Positions 26,301 to 34,203 of a stretch of 44,913 nt of DNA are shown piece after piece. The DNA lies in assembly GCA_020852255.1 (NCBI GenBank), contig JADZBD010000011.1, forward strand, positions 1-44,913, read 5' to 3'. Below the pieces are notes generated by a model. That model was not told the origin of the DNA and made no database searches. It saw only the letters and a list, made by a program, of their open reading frames with translations. This stretch comes from Bacteroidia bacterium (GTDB lineage: Bacteria > Bacteroidota > Bacteroidia > JADZBD01). The translations under genes and the position numbers were made by a program. The stretch's first letter is position 1. Each line of letters opens with the position of its first letter.

Positions 26301-26797
26301 CCATCATCATGGCCGGAAATTCAACCAATCTGACTGCCACCGGCGGCGGAAATTACCAGTGGAGTCCGGCCTCAGGGTTATCCTGCACCACCTGCCCCAA
26401 TCCGGTAGCAACACCCAGCGTGACTACTCAGTACTGCGTAATCGTAACGGATGCCTCAGGTTGTTCGGATTCTGCCTGTGTATATGTTGTGGTCGAATAT
26501 CCTTGTCCTACCGCAGCAGACTTCACCGTCCCCAATGCCTTTTCTCCGAACAAAGACGGCAAGAACGACATCTTTATACTACAGGGTCTCGGACTTTGCC
26601 TTGTAGAATTCAAAATGGTGATCTATGACCGCTGGGGTGAGAAAGTGTGGGAAACGGAGAATGTGAATACCGGGTGGGACGGAACCTTTAAAGGAAAGCC
26701 ACTGGATCCTCAGGTTTTTGTGTACTACATCAGTGCTAAGTTTTTAAATAATAATGAAGAGTTCATTAAAAAAGGTAATGTAACCTTGATGCGCTAA
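23333..26797 (+). CDS. Giant adhesin 1: DUF7948-like head, propeller-like region, five SprB repeats, gliding-associated C-terminal sorting domain
   Basis: 1154 residues, secreted by type IX secretion. Signal peptide to about residue 28 (ending VFSGVRAQ). The head (about 40-270) has the 'FIENKDQ ... Y/V-x-x-x-N-G-x-D-I-F-L' pattern of the DUF7948 class, with GIDIEYTVHEQGGIKYSF. Residues 270-600 form a propeller-like middle with many G-G-x-Y strands. Five SprB-type repeats of about 75 residues span 603-981, each closing with GTYTVTVTDANGC or similar. A PKD/Ig-like linker (982-1060) precedes the sorting domain PNAFSPNKDGKNDIF and YDRWGEKVWE (1062-1154). First gene of the cassette, 19 nt before adhesin 2. 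Surface attachment or motility is inferred from SprB. Confidence 0.85.
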   Translation: MVEVITALRKGAVISLTLLYVFSGVRAQNKSGNWSVSKPFRQSAFIENKDQFRGQNGLPEVPVQFGISNDGVDIFLSKNGITYRHFEKVSKDYSGTPTGKRLKGQTKWEAVPHYVHVRFAGANPNCIATPEQALAWYYTYSHPDDDNKGLKCSAFKKVIYKNLYPGIDIEYTVHEQGGIKYSFIVHPGADPSVIRLEYSGEVDQLELENGNLLIRSAGVGNITDHQPVSFMQSGNTPVSSSYVLSGNSITFKLGKYNTAGTLIIDPWTSPTAFTGFQGAYEVDYDQNGNQWVYGGAYPWQVIKYNNAGVQQWVFTCNAFNPTWSYYFGDFCVDPVSGSAYMVESINTGIGGEIIKINTNGILVIVFPGNVMLEEMWRIAYNGCTDKLVIAGGGVSQTNQACLIDTSLTSGFAAFNVCSTNEIAHDMCYLALDNANQAYMHTTNWGNPALNNRLLKMPANTLTPTTWMVATNYTYQEGGNLTYINGGGSQSNGHNGIAVSPNFIYTCDGADLKKWDKTTGALILSVNIAPTPRTCGGMAVDNCDNIFIGVQNNIRVYDVNLTLQQTIPATAVVYDVRLNGSLIHVSGNNFAQTITNPITCNQSLNLTVTSTGSSCSSNSGTATVVVTGGSGPYSYVWNPGGQTTATATGLSSGTYTVTVTDASCIALVQTATVTVTNSGGLTVTTQQNNLACASSTNGSATVTVTGGQSPYTYAWNPSGQTTATATGLGPGTYTCTITDASGCTVTQTFTITAPPALANTTATTPANCGSNNGSASVTASGGTGPYTYAWSSGGTAATETGLSAGTYTVTVTDANGCTMTATVTVTSLGGGPTVAIASQTNPSCSNSSNGTATVNVTTGNAPYTYAWSPGGGTAATGTGLAAGTYTVTVTDANGCIATITVTVTAPPPVTATTSNVPANCNSSDGSASVTAGGGTGPYTYSWSSGGTGSTETGLASGTYTVTITDANGCTLTATANVPVLNGPTAIASGNTIIMAGNSTNLTATGGGNYQWSPASGLSCTTCPNPVATPSVTTQYCVIVTDASGCSDSACVYVVVEYPCPTAADFTVPNAFSPNKDGKNDIFILQGLGLCLVEFKMVIYDRWGEKVWETENVNTGWDGTFKGKPLDPQVFVYYISAKFLNNNEEFIKKGNVTLMR
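25141..26277 (+). repeat. Five SprB-type protein repeats in adhesin 1
   Basis: Five units of about 75 codons. Each has a Cys near its start (SSC, LAC, ANC, PSC, ANC), a G-P-Y-x-Y-x-W core and an end of the form T-D-A-x-G-C (repeat 1: TDASC). None has the extra CxxxC/GLC pair found in adhesins 2 and 3. Confidence 0.85.
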
Positions 26798-26816
26798 TCT
26801 CCAAACATTCACTATC

Positions 26817-29039
26817 ATGAAAAAGATCGTTCTATTCGCTGCAGTTCTTTTATTCTCGGCAGCTCACGCACAACAGACTTGCTATCAGAACCCGTCTGTT
26901 GAGGGTCCGTCTGCACCACACGTGGTACCGGCTCCATGGCAGGCTTGTTACGGATCACCTGATACTCAACCCGGACAATGGGGCATTACCCTTCCTCCGT
27001 CGAACGGAACCGGTTATGTGAGTTTCCTTCATTCCGGAAATTCTGTGAACGGCTACAGCGAGGGAATGACCCAGTTGCTCGTTCCGGCTATGGTGGCCAA
27101 TACTACCTATTCATTTACGGTAGACCTGGCCTATTCCCCGATTTATAATACTGCCAGTCCTGGCAATTGCTACAGTTCACTGCAGATCTGGGGTGGTAAT
27201 TCCGCCTGTGCGCAAACAGAACTTCTATGGCAATCAGGTCCGTTCACACATCCCAACTGGCAAACATATAACGTAACATTTACCCCCACCGGTAACTGGA
27301 CGTACATTGCCTTTGAACCATATTATATCACACCCTGCACCGGTTATATCAATTGCCTTCTGGATAATATTTCCTGTATTGCACCGGTGAACGGTAACGT
27401 TACGGGCACAGCCGCTCTGTGTGCAAACACCTGTGACGGAACCGTTACGGCGAATCCCTCTTCCGGTACACCTCCCTACACCTACCTTTGGACTCCAGGA
27501 AACTACACAACTCAAACAGTAACCGGTCTTTGTGCCGGTACCTACTCCTGCGTAATTACGGACGCAAATTCTCAGACCGTTACCGGCTCCTTTACGGTAA
27601 CTGCTCCTCCCCCTGTTGCGCTCACTGCCACTTCCACAAACATTCTTTGTTTCGGACAGTGTACTGGAACTGCCAGCGCCAATGGATCCGGTGGTACCGG
27701 AACACTTGGCTACAGTTGGAGCAACAGTTCTACAACGCAAAGTCTGACAGGATTATGTCAGGGAACCTACACCGTGACGATGACAGATGCCAATGGGTGT
27801 TCGATAACCAGTTCAGTCACCATAACGGAACCACCACTACTCACTTCATCAGCAACGTTTACAGATGTCACGTGCTTTGGAGCGGCTAACGGAACGGCGA
27901 GTGTAACGGCCAGCGGCGGTACTTCGGGATATACCTATTCGTGGAGTCCTTCAGGAGGCAATCAATCCACCGCCAGTAACCTGGGACCAAACACCTACAC
28001 GGTTACGGTAACAGACGCCAACGGCTGCACAAGTACCAGCACTGTCACAATTATTCAACCGACTCAATTGATTACTACCAGCAACGGGTCATCTGTTCCC
28101 TGTGCAGGTTCATGTACCGGAATTGGCACCACCTCTGCATCCGGCGGAACGGGAAACCTCACCTACTCCTGGTCGCCGGGAAATATGACCACCACAAACC
28201 CGACCGGTTTATGCGCCGGCACCTATACGGTAACTGTAACCGATGCCAACGGATGTACTTCCACGGATACCATTCAGGTAGTACAGCCGCCGGCAATTTT
28301 GCTTTCTACTACCGTGCAGGATGCTTCCTGTAACGAATCAAATGGAAATGCAACCGTTACTGCCACCAACGGAAATGCACCGTACTCCTATTCCTGGTCT
28401 CCCAGCGGTGGAACAGCTGCCACAGGAACAGGACTGGGAGCAGGAACCTACACAGTTACCGTTACCGATGCCACCGGCTGCACCTCAACCGCAACAGCCA
28501 CGGTCATTGACAACAGTCCGACCGCTACCATCAGTCCAACTATAGTAATCATGGCCGGTAATAATACTGCACTTACTTCTACTGGTGGAGGTGTCTATTC
28601 CTGGTCTCCAACGAATAATCTTTCATGTACGGATTGCCCCAATCCCACAGCAAATCCTACTGTTACTACCCAGTATTGCGTAACCATAACAGACCAGAAC
28701 GGGTGTACCGATTCGCAGTGTACCTATGTAATTGTGGAATATCCCTGCCCCATTGACGAAAATTTTGGGGCACCCAATGCCTTCTCTCCAAACAAGGACG
28801 GGAAGAATGACATTTTCCTTGTTCAGGGTATGGGACTGTGTTTCAAGGACTTTGTACTTACAGTCTACGACCGCTGGGGTGAAAAAGTGTTTGAAACCAC
28901 CAATCCGAATACCGGTTGGGACGGAACTTATAAAGGGAAGCCACTAGATCCCGGAGTTTACGTCTATTATATAAGCACCACTTTAGTTGGTACGAGTACA
29001 GCTATTGAAAAGCGGGGCAATGTAACTTTGATGCGGTAA
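26817..29039 (+). CDS. Adhesin 2: galactose-binding-like head, five SprB repeats, gliding-associated C-terminal sorting domain
   Basis: 740 residues with a short signal peptide (MKKIVLFAAVLLFSAAHAQ). The head (20-185) is a jelly-roll-like domain of the type 'C-x-N-P-S-V-E-G-P ... P-x-x-W-x-x-C' with GYVSFLHS, TYSFTVDLAYS and CLLDNISC strands, resembling carbohydrate-binding heads on other Bacteroidota adhesins. Five SprB-type repeats occupy 190-567, a PKD/Ig-like linker 568-642, and the sorting domain PNAFSPNKDGKNDIF to the end 643-740. 81 of 98 residues of the sorting segment match adhesin 3 by hand alignment. Gaps of 19 and 4 nt to its neighbours show an operon. Glycan binding is a guess from fold. 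Confidence 0.85.
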   Translation: MKKIVLFAAVLLFSAAHAQQTCYQNPSVEGPSAPHVVPAPWQACYGSPDTQPGQWGITLPPSNGTGYVSFLHSGNSVNGYSEGMTQLLVPAMVANTTYSFTVDLAYSPIYNTASPGNCYSSLQIWGGNSACAQTELLWQSGPFTHPNWQTYNVTFTPTGNWTYIAFEPYYITPCTGYINCLLDNISCIAPVNGNVTGTAALCANTCDGTVTANPSSGTPPYTYLWTPGNYTTQTVTGLCAGTYSCVITDANSQTVTGSFTVTAPPPVALTATSTNILCFGQCTGTASANGSGGTGTLGYSWSNSSTTQSLTGLCQGTYTVTMTDANGCSITSSVTITEPPLLTSSATFTDVTCFGAANGTASVTASGGTSGYTYSWSPSGGNQSTASNLGPNTYTVTVTDANGCTSTSTVTIIQPTQLITTSNGSSVPCAGSCTGIGTTSASGGTGNLTYSWSPGNMTTTNPTGLCAGTYTVTVTDANGCTSTDTIQVVQPPAILLSTTVQDASCNESNGNATVTATNGNAPYSYSWSPSGGTAATGTGLGAGTYTVTVTDATGCTSTATATVIDNSPTATISPTIVIMAGNNTALTSTGGGVYSWSPTNNLSCTDCPNPTANPTVTTQYCVTITDQNGCTDSQCTYVIVEYPCPIDENFGAPNAFSPNKDGKNDIFLVQGMGLCFKDFVLTVYDRWGEKVFETTNPNTGWDGTYKGKPLDPGVYVYYISTTLVGTSTAIEKRGNVTLMR
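27388..28518 (+). repeat. Five SprB-type protein repeats in adhesin 2
   Basis: Repeats 1, 2 and 4 carry a second Cys four residues after the first (LCANTC, LCFGQC, PCAGSC) and also GLC before GTY. Repeats 3 and 5 carry neither. Repeat 1 lacks the usual terminal NGC and has a Cys at GTYSC instead. Confidence 0.85.
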
Positions 29040-29043
29040 TCCT

Positions 29044-31434
29044 ATGTTTAGAACGTTCTTAGCCTTTTCCGCAGTTTTAGGTCTGTTTCCTCTGAATTCG
29101 TGGGCGCAGAGTACCTGCAATTATATCAACGGAAAACCCGGCACCTGCCAGTCACCCGCCCCGAAAATTGTAAATCCCACTCCAACGAACGGGAACGGAG
29201 TGCTTGGCGCGACATACGATTTCCAAAAATGCGGATTGAATTTCGTGCAGTCCAGTGTAAAGCTGGGACAGCGGTACACGATTTCCTGTTGTCCGAATAC
29301 AGTTGGTGCTGCCCAGCCCGCCACCTTCGCCATTGCCGGTATACCCGGAACGGCTGTAATTGAGCGCGCATACCTATGGGCCGGTACTTCCGGAAACGGA
29401 ATTGCTATAACAGCCAGCATTACAAACCCACTCGCGGCGAACCAGAATTTTCCTATGACCATTGTAGGACAGGATCAGGATAAGTGCTGGGGATTTACAG
29501 GAACGTACACCTATCGTGCGGACGTTACCAGCATCATTGCCGGAAACGGGAATTACATTATCAGTGGTCTTCCAACCAGTACCACACAAAGCGGAAATGA
29601 TACCGACGGAGCCACGCTGATGATCATTTATTCCGATGCGTCTCAAACCTGGCAGGGGGAAATACACATCTGGGACGGATGCCTTGTGGGCATCGGAACC
29701 TTTGAAACAACCAATATCACGGGGTTCAATGCCTGTGCCAATTCACAAAACGGAGTCGGGTTCATCTGCTCGGCGGATCATCAGCAGATCAATTCAGGAT
29801 TTGTGATCAACGGAGGCGCCCCATTCACCATTGGCATGACAGAAGACTGGTACAACTATATTTCCGCGCCCACCAATGTCACCGCCGGACAAACTACTTC
29901 GAATTTTCAGATACAGGCCAGCGGAGACTGTTTCAACTGGATGGTGGCCGGATTGTATTTTCAAACGGTTGGATGTACCACCTGTTGTACGCCCACCGGT
30001 ACCCTCACGGTGTCCCCTACTGTAACTACCTCCAATTGTAATCCTTGTACAGGCACAGCAACCGCCAATCCCAGCGGAGGACAGGCGCCTTACAGCTATA
30101 CCTGGAATACGATACCTGCACAAACCACACAAACTGCCACAGGACTTTGTCCGGGTTCATACGTTGTGAATGTTGTGGACGGATCCTGCAATACCGGAAC
30201 GGACACCGTCATTATTCTGCCATCGGCTCCTGTGACCGCCACTACCAGTTTCACCGATGTACTTTGTTTCGGCGGCACTACCGGAACGGCAACAGCGAAT
30301 CCGGGCGGAGGAACTGCCCCGTTTACCTATTCCTGGAGTCCTTCCGCGCAAACAGGACAAACAGCATCCGCGCTTGCAGCAGGAGTATACACTGTAACGA
30401 TTACGGATGCGGCCGGGTGTACAGTCACCGCCACGGTAACAGTGAATCAGCCCACGCAATTACTCAATGCCGCCAACTCACTTACCGGAGTTACCTGCGG
30501 CGGTTATACAGACGGAACGGCCACAACTGGCGGAAGCGGCGGTACGAGTCCGTACACCTATTCCTGGAATCCGGGAGGACAAACCGCGCAAAATGCCACA
30601 GGAATGGCGGCAGGCACCTATACCGTAACCGTGACGGATGCCAACGGGTGCACGGCAACCGATACAGTAATTATTGCTTCGCCTCCGCTGATGCTTCTCA
30701 CTACCGGCACAACCGACGCTTCCTGCAATGAAGCCAACGGAGAAGCCACTATTGCCGCAAGCAATGGCCCCGGACCATTTACCTTCCTGTGGAGCCCGAG
30801 TTCCCAAACTGATTCTCTTGCCACCGGACTGGCGGCCGGAGTTTATACTGTGCTGGTAACGGATGCCAACGGCTGTACGCTTACCACCACTGTTACCGTA
30901 GTAGATAACAGTCCTGTTGCTACCATCAGCCCAACGGTAATAATTATGGCCGGCAATAACACCACCATTATTTCCACCGGAGGCGGCACCTACACCTGGT
31001 CGCCCACCAATAATCTTTCCTGTTCTGATTGTCCGAGCCCCGTGGCAAATCCAACTGTAACCACGCAGTATTGCGTAACGGTAACCGACCAGAACGGATG
31101 CACCGATTCGCAGTGTACGTATGTTATTGTTGAATATCCTTGTCCGGTTGATGAAGATTTCGGTGCACCGAACGCGTTTTCTCCGAACAAAGACGGCAAA
31201 AATGATATTTTCATTGTACAGGGGATGGGACTTTGTTTCAAGGATTTCATTCTTGTTGTGTATGATCGTTGGGGAGAAAAAGTGTTCGAAACCAATAATC
31301 CGAATACTGGATGGGACGGAACATACCGCGGAAAAGTTTTGGATCCGCAGGTGTTCAGCTATTATATATCCACTACCCTTGTGGGCAGTGATAAGCCCAT
31401 TGTGAAACGAGGAAACGTAACATTGATACGGTAA
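29044..31434 (+). CDS. Adhesin 3: DUF3344-like head, four SprB repeats, gliding-associated C-terminal sorting domain
   Basis: 796 residues. Signal peptide MFRTFLAFSAVLGLFPLNSWA. The head (25-312) contains 'IERAYLWAGTSGNG', 'YTYRADVTSIIAGNGNY', 'DGATLMIIYSDASQTW' and 'GMTEDWYNYIS'. This order of a lone A-Y-L-W strand, a D-V-T element and a D-G-x-T-L-x-I-I-Y-S strand resembles DUF3344-type heads. Four SprB-type repeats cover 316-624, a PKD/Ig-like linker 625-698 and the sorting domain 699-796. It begins 4 nt after adhesin 2 ends and 18 nt before the PorP/SprF gene. Cysteine-rich in the head (SCCPN, CTTCC), suggesting disulfides outside the cell. Confidence 0.85.
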   Translation: MFRTFLAFSAVLGLFPLNSWAQSTCNYINGKPGTCQSPAPKIVNPTPTNGNGVLGATYDFQKCGLNFVQSSVKLGQRYTISCCPNTVGAAQPATFAIAGIPGTAVIERAYLWAGTSGNGIAITASITNPLAANQNFPMTIVGQDQDKCWGFTGTYTYRADVTSIIAGNGNYIISGLPTSTTQSGNDTDGATLMIIYSDASQTWQGEIHIWDGCLVGIGTFETTNITGFNACANSQNGVGFICSADHQQINSGFVINGGAPFTIGMTEDWYNYISAPTNVTAGQTTSNFQIQASGDCFNWMVAGLYFQTVGCTTCCTPTGTLTVSPTVTTSNCNPCTGTATANPSGGQAPYSYTWNTIPAQTTQTATGLCPGSYVVNVVDGSCNTGTDTVIILPSAPVTATTSFTDVLCFGGTTGTATANPGGGTAPFTYSWSPSAQTGQTASALAAGVYTVTITDAAGCTVTATVTVNQPTQLLNAANSLTGVTCGGYTDGTATTGGSGGTSPYTYSWNPGGQTAQNATGMAAGTYTVTVTDANGCTATDTVIIASPPLMLLTTGTTDASCNEANGEATIAASNGPGPFTFLWSPSSQTDSLATGLAAGVYTVLVTDANGCTLTTTVTVVDNSPVATISPTVIIMAGNNTTIISTGGGTYTWSPTNNLSCSDCPSPVANPTVTTQYCVTVTDQNGCTDSQCTYVIVEYPCPVDEDFGAPNAFSPNKDGKNDIFIVQGMGLCFKDFILVVYDRWGEKVFETNNPNTGWDGTYRGKVLDPQVFSYYISTTLVGSDKPIVKRGNVTLIR
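29992..30915 (+). repeat. Four SprB-type protein repeats in adhesin 3
   Basis: Repeat 1 has the extra pair (NCNPC and GLCPGSY); repeats 2-4 (LCFGG, TCGGY, SCNEA) lack both extra cysteines. All end in a Cys of the form D-A/G-x-(G)-C. Confidence 0.85.
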
Positions 31435-31452
31435 TTATTAAACTTACGAGTG

Positions 31453-32547
31453 ATGAAAGCCAAGAAGATGATTCCTGTACTAACAACCGCCATGGTATCG
31501 GCAGCCTGCTTGCTTTTTACGGGCGTGAACGCACAGGATATCCATTTTTCCCATTATAACGAAGCGCCGCTGACGCTGAATCCGGCGCTTTGCGGTGTTT
31601 CTTATAACTACCGGGCCGCTGTGCTGTACAGAGATCAGTGGAGAAGCGTAACGGTGCCGTATGTAACCTACGGAGGCTCGTTTGAAGCAAGAATCAAACT
31701 CAATGCCTGGGAAAAGGTGGGAAATAATCTTACCCAGATTTATAAAAAAGCATTTCGGAAAGTAGCGGCCGGCCTCGCATTTTACAACGACCGCGCAGGT
31801 GACGGTGCGCTAAGTACCATACACGCGAATTTTTCACTCTCTACCCGCGTGCAGATCGACGATTATACTTTTGTAGCAGCCGGCGTTCAGGGAGGGATCA
31901 TTCAGAAAAAAGTAGATTTCTCAAAGTTCATCTGGCCGGATCAGTTTGTAGGCACAGGATATGATACCGGTGTGGATCCCGGGGAAAATTTCAATTCCAG
32001 CAGTTTCATACACGGTGATTTCAGCGGGGGAATTCTCTACGCTTACGATCGTGGTGAAAAGGCCATCCGCGCCAATAACGAATTGCGTTTTGATGCCGGC
32101 ATCTCTGCCTTTCACATTAACCAACCGACGCAACGATGGCTCGGAGGTTCCAGCGAAAAACTGGGTATGCGTTACGTAATTCATACGAAGTGTCTTTTCG
32201 GGATTAAGAACTCTACGATCTCGGTTTATCCCAGTTTTGTATTCATGCTTCAGGGACGTCAGAAAGAGATTCTGTTCGGAAGCCTGCTGCGCTATCACTT
32301 TAAGGACGATTCCAAGTTCACCGGCTACATCAAAGCCACACATGCCGGCTTCGGAGCACATTACCGGAACCGGGATGCTCTGATTCCCAGCGCCTTTATC
32401 GAGTTCGGTACGGTGGCTATCGGAATGAGCTATGATGTGAACTTGTCAAAACTCCACTACGCGAGCCAGTACAAGGGAGGCTTTGAGGTGTTTCTCCGCT
32501 TTAACGGAGCTACCCCCTTCATTTACCAGAATGCGCCCTCCTTCTAA
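31453..32547 (+). CDS. PorP/SprF family type IX secretion system outer-membrane protein
   Basis: 364 residues. The signal peptide ends LLFTGVNAQ, followed by the family opening 'DIHFSHYNEAPLTLNPALCG' and YRDQWRSV. The rest is a barrel rich in GxxG/aromatic strands ending in FLRFNGATPF. In Flavobacterium johnsoniae SprF is needed for secretion of the adhesin SprB and its gene lies directly after sprB; here the homologue follows three cargo genes with the matching class of sorting domain. It probably anchors or shuttles these adhesins. GTG 31450 is an alternative start one codon upstream. Confidence 0.9.
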   Translation: MKAKKMIPVLTTAMVSAACLLFTGVNAQDIHFSHYNEAPLTLNPALCGVSYNYRAAVLYRDQWRSVTVPYVTYGGSFEARIKLNAWEKVGNNLTQIYKKAFRKVAAGLAFYNDRAGDGALSTIHANFSLSTRVQIDDYTFVAAGVQGGIIQKKVDFSKFIWPDQFVGTGYDTGVDPGENFNSSSFIHGDFSGGILYAYDRGEKAIRANNELRFDAGISAFHINQPTQRWLGGSSEKLGMRYVIHTKCLFGIKNSTISVYPSFVFMLQGRQKEILFGSLLRYHFKDDSKFTGYIKATHAGFGAHYRNRDALIPSAFIEFGTVAIGMSYDVNLSKLHYASQYKGGFEVFLRFNGATPFIYQNAPSF

Positions 32548-32560
32548 GCGCCGCCGGTAC

Positions 32561-32579
32561 GTTTGATAACCTTTCAAAC
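32561..32579. other. Small hairpin after the adhesin operon
   Basis: GTTTGA/TCAAAC, 6-bp stem with a 7-nt loop, no T-tract. Downstream, AACCTGTTA occurs twice, close together (near 32610-32630). Otherwise nothing is seen in this 141-nt gap apart from a TAATTTTA -7-like box at 32663-32670 before the next gene. Confidence 0.25.
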
Positions 32580-32662
32580 TCCTCAGTTTCAACAGCACGG
32601 GATGCAGTAACCTGTTAACAACCTGTTATTAAGTAGAGCCCCCCTAAACCCTTGATTTCCTG

Positions 32663-32670
32663 TAATTTTA
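32663..32670 (+). promoter_or_regulatory. Putative -7 box of the hydrolase-parAB operon
   Basis: TAATTTTA (one mismatch from TAnnTTTG) ends 18 nt before ATG 32689, at the head of a long co-directional gene run. No clear -33 box. Confidence 0.35.
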
Positions 32671-32688
32671 GACTCATTACGGGTACCT

Positions 32689-33372
32689 ATGAGGATTACT
32701 TATTACGGTCATTCCTGCTTTGGAGTAGAGGTGGCCGGCAAACATCTTTTATTTGATCCCTTTATCTCCGGGAACCCCCTCACCAAGGGAAAGCTGGATG
32801 CATCCAGGGTGCCTGCAGATTACATCCTGCTGTCTCACGGGCATGAAGATCATATTGCCGATGCCGTAAGTATTGCCTTGCGCACCAGTGCCACTTGCAT
32901 TTGCTCCTGGGAAATCAGCGTGTGGCTGGGGAAGCAGGGGGTGGAGAAGACACATCCCATGAATACCGGTGGAAAATGGTTATTTGATTTCGGAAAGGTT
33001 AAATGTGTGAATGCCGTGCATTCCTCGGGTTTGCCTGACGGCACTTACGGAGGTAATCCGATGGGGTTTATCGTTGAGTCGGGTGGGAAAAACTTTTATT
33101 ATTCCGGTGATACCGCGCTTTCGTACGACATGAAACTCATCGGAGAATACCGGAAGATTGATTTCGCATTTCTTCCTGTCGGGGATAATTTTACCATGGG
33201 AATTGACAACGCCATCATTGCAACAGAGTTCATTCGCTGCAAGGATATCATTGCCATGCATTTTGACACGTTCGGGTATATAAAAATCAACCATCAGGAG
33301 GCTCAGAGCAAATTTGAGCGTGCCGGCTGTAAACTCCATTTGCCGGAAATAGGAGAAACCATAGAGAAATAA
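32689..33372 (+). CDS. Metal-dependent hydrolase, metallo-beta-lactamase fold (UPF0173 family)
   Basis: 227 residues. The di-metal site is visible: MRITYYGHSCF at the N-terminus, SHGHEDHIAD (H50, H52, D54, H55), the histidine of NAVHSSG, the YSGDTA aspartate and the late MHFDTFGYIK. This is the cytosolic YtkL/UPF0173 subgroup, whose substrate is not established. It precedes parA by 9 nt and may be the first gene of the operon. Confidence 0.9.
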   Translation: MRITYYGHSCFGVEVAGKHLLFDPFISGNPLTKGKLDASRVPADYILLSHGHEDHIADAVSIALRTSATCICSWEISVWLGKQGVEKTHPMNTGGKWLFDFGKVKCVNAVHSSGLPDGTYGGNPMGFIVESGGKNFYYSGDTALSYDMKLIGEYRKIDFAFLPVGDNFTMGIDNAIIATEFIRCKDIIAMHFDTFGYIKINHQEAQSKFERAGCKLHLPEIGETIEK

Positions 33373-33381
33373 AAAAAAGAA

Positions 33382-34203
33382 ATGGGAAAGATCATTGCTA
33401 TTGCGAATCAGAAAGGGGGAGTAGGAAAAACCACCACCTCCATCAACCTAGCAGCCGGCCTTGCCGTGCTGGAGCATAAGACCCTCATAGTGGATGCAGA
33501 TCCCCAGGCGAATTCCACCAGCGGTGTGGGATTCGATCCGCGAAACGTCAAGACAAGCATTTACGAATGCATCATCGAAGGATTAAACCCGAAGGATATC
33601 ATTCTGCAAACATCTACCCCTAACCTGGATATTCTTCCTGCACATATTGATCTCGTAGGCGCAGAAATAGAAATGATCAATATGCCGAACCGGGAGAAGA
33701 TGATGCGAAAGGCGCTGGAAAAGATCAAGAATGATTATGAATTCATTATTATTGACTGTTCACCTTCGCTGGGGCTGATCACGGTGAATGCACTCTCCGC
33801 AGCCGATTCGGTTATCATTCCCGTTCAATGTGAATATTTCGCGCTGGAGGGGCTCGGGAAACTGCTCAACACCATCAAGATTGTGCAGCAGCGACTGAAT
33901 CCTGATCTGAACATTGAAGGCATCCTGCTGACCATGTATGATATCCGTCTCCGCCTGAGCAACCAGGTGGTGGAAGAAGTAAAAACCCACTTTCAGCAAA
34001 TGGTGTTTGATACCATCATCCAGCGAAATACAAAGCTCGGAGAAGCTCCCAGCTACGGGGAAACCATCATCATGCACGACGCTTCAAGTAAGGGTGCCAT
34101 CAACTACCTTAATCTTGCAAGAGAAATTTTACAGAAAAATGAATTAACCCGCATGAAGGATTCCGACAAGGTGATCAATGTGGAGAATGTAAAAATGAAC
34201 TAA
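33382..34203 (+). CDS. parA: Chromosome-partitioning ATPase ParA (Soj)
   Basis: 273 residues. Deviant Walker A KGGVGKTT at residues 11-18, with the signature lysine, switch I DADPQANSTSG, and Walker B FIIIDCSPSLGL. It moves and positions the replication origin together with ParB. It overlaps the parB start codon by one base (TAATG), a fixed chromosomal arrangement in Bacteroidota. An A-rich stretch precedes the start. Confidence 0.96.
   Translation: MGKIIAIANQKGGVGKTTTSINLAAGLAVLEHKTLIVDADPQANSTSGVGFDPRNVKTSIYECIIEGLNPKDIILQTSTPNLDILPAHIDLVGAEIEMINMPNREKMMRKALEKIKNDYEFIIIDCSPSLGLITVNALSAADSVIIPVQCEYFALEGLGKLLNTIKIVQQRLNPDLNIEGILLTMYDIRLRLSNQVVEEVKTHFQQMVFDTIIQRNTKLGEAPSYGETIIMHDASSKGAINYLNLAREILQKNELTRMKDSDKVINVENVKMN

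Noticed and set aside
10301-26930. CACGTG cores at about 10315 and 26920 as parS sites
   Set aside because: Flanking bases do not form the 14-16-bp palindrome expected for parS, and both lie inside coding regions.
25141-30915. Regular DNA repeats that might be a CRISPR array or satellite
   Set aside because: They are protein-coding SprB-type repeats of about 225 nt with synonymous variation, not short identical direct repeats with unique spacers.
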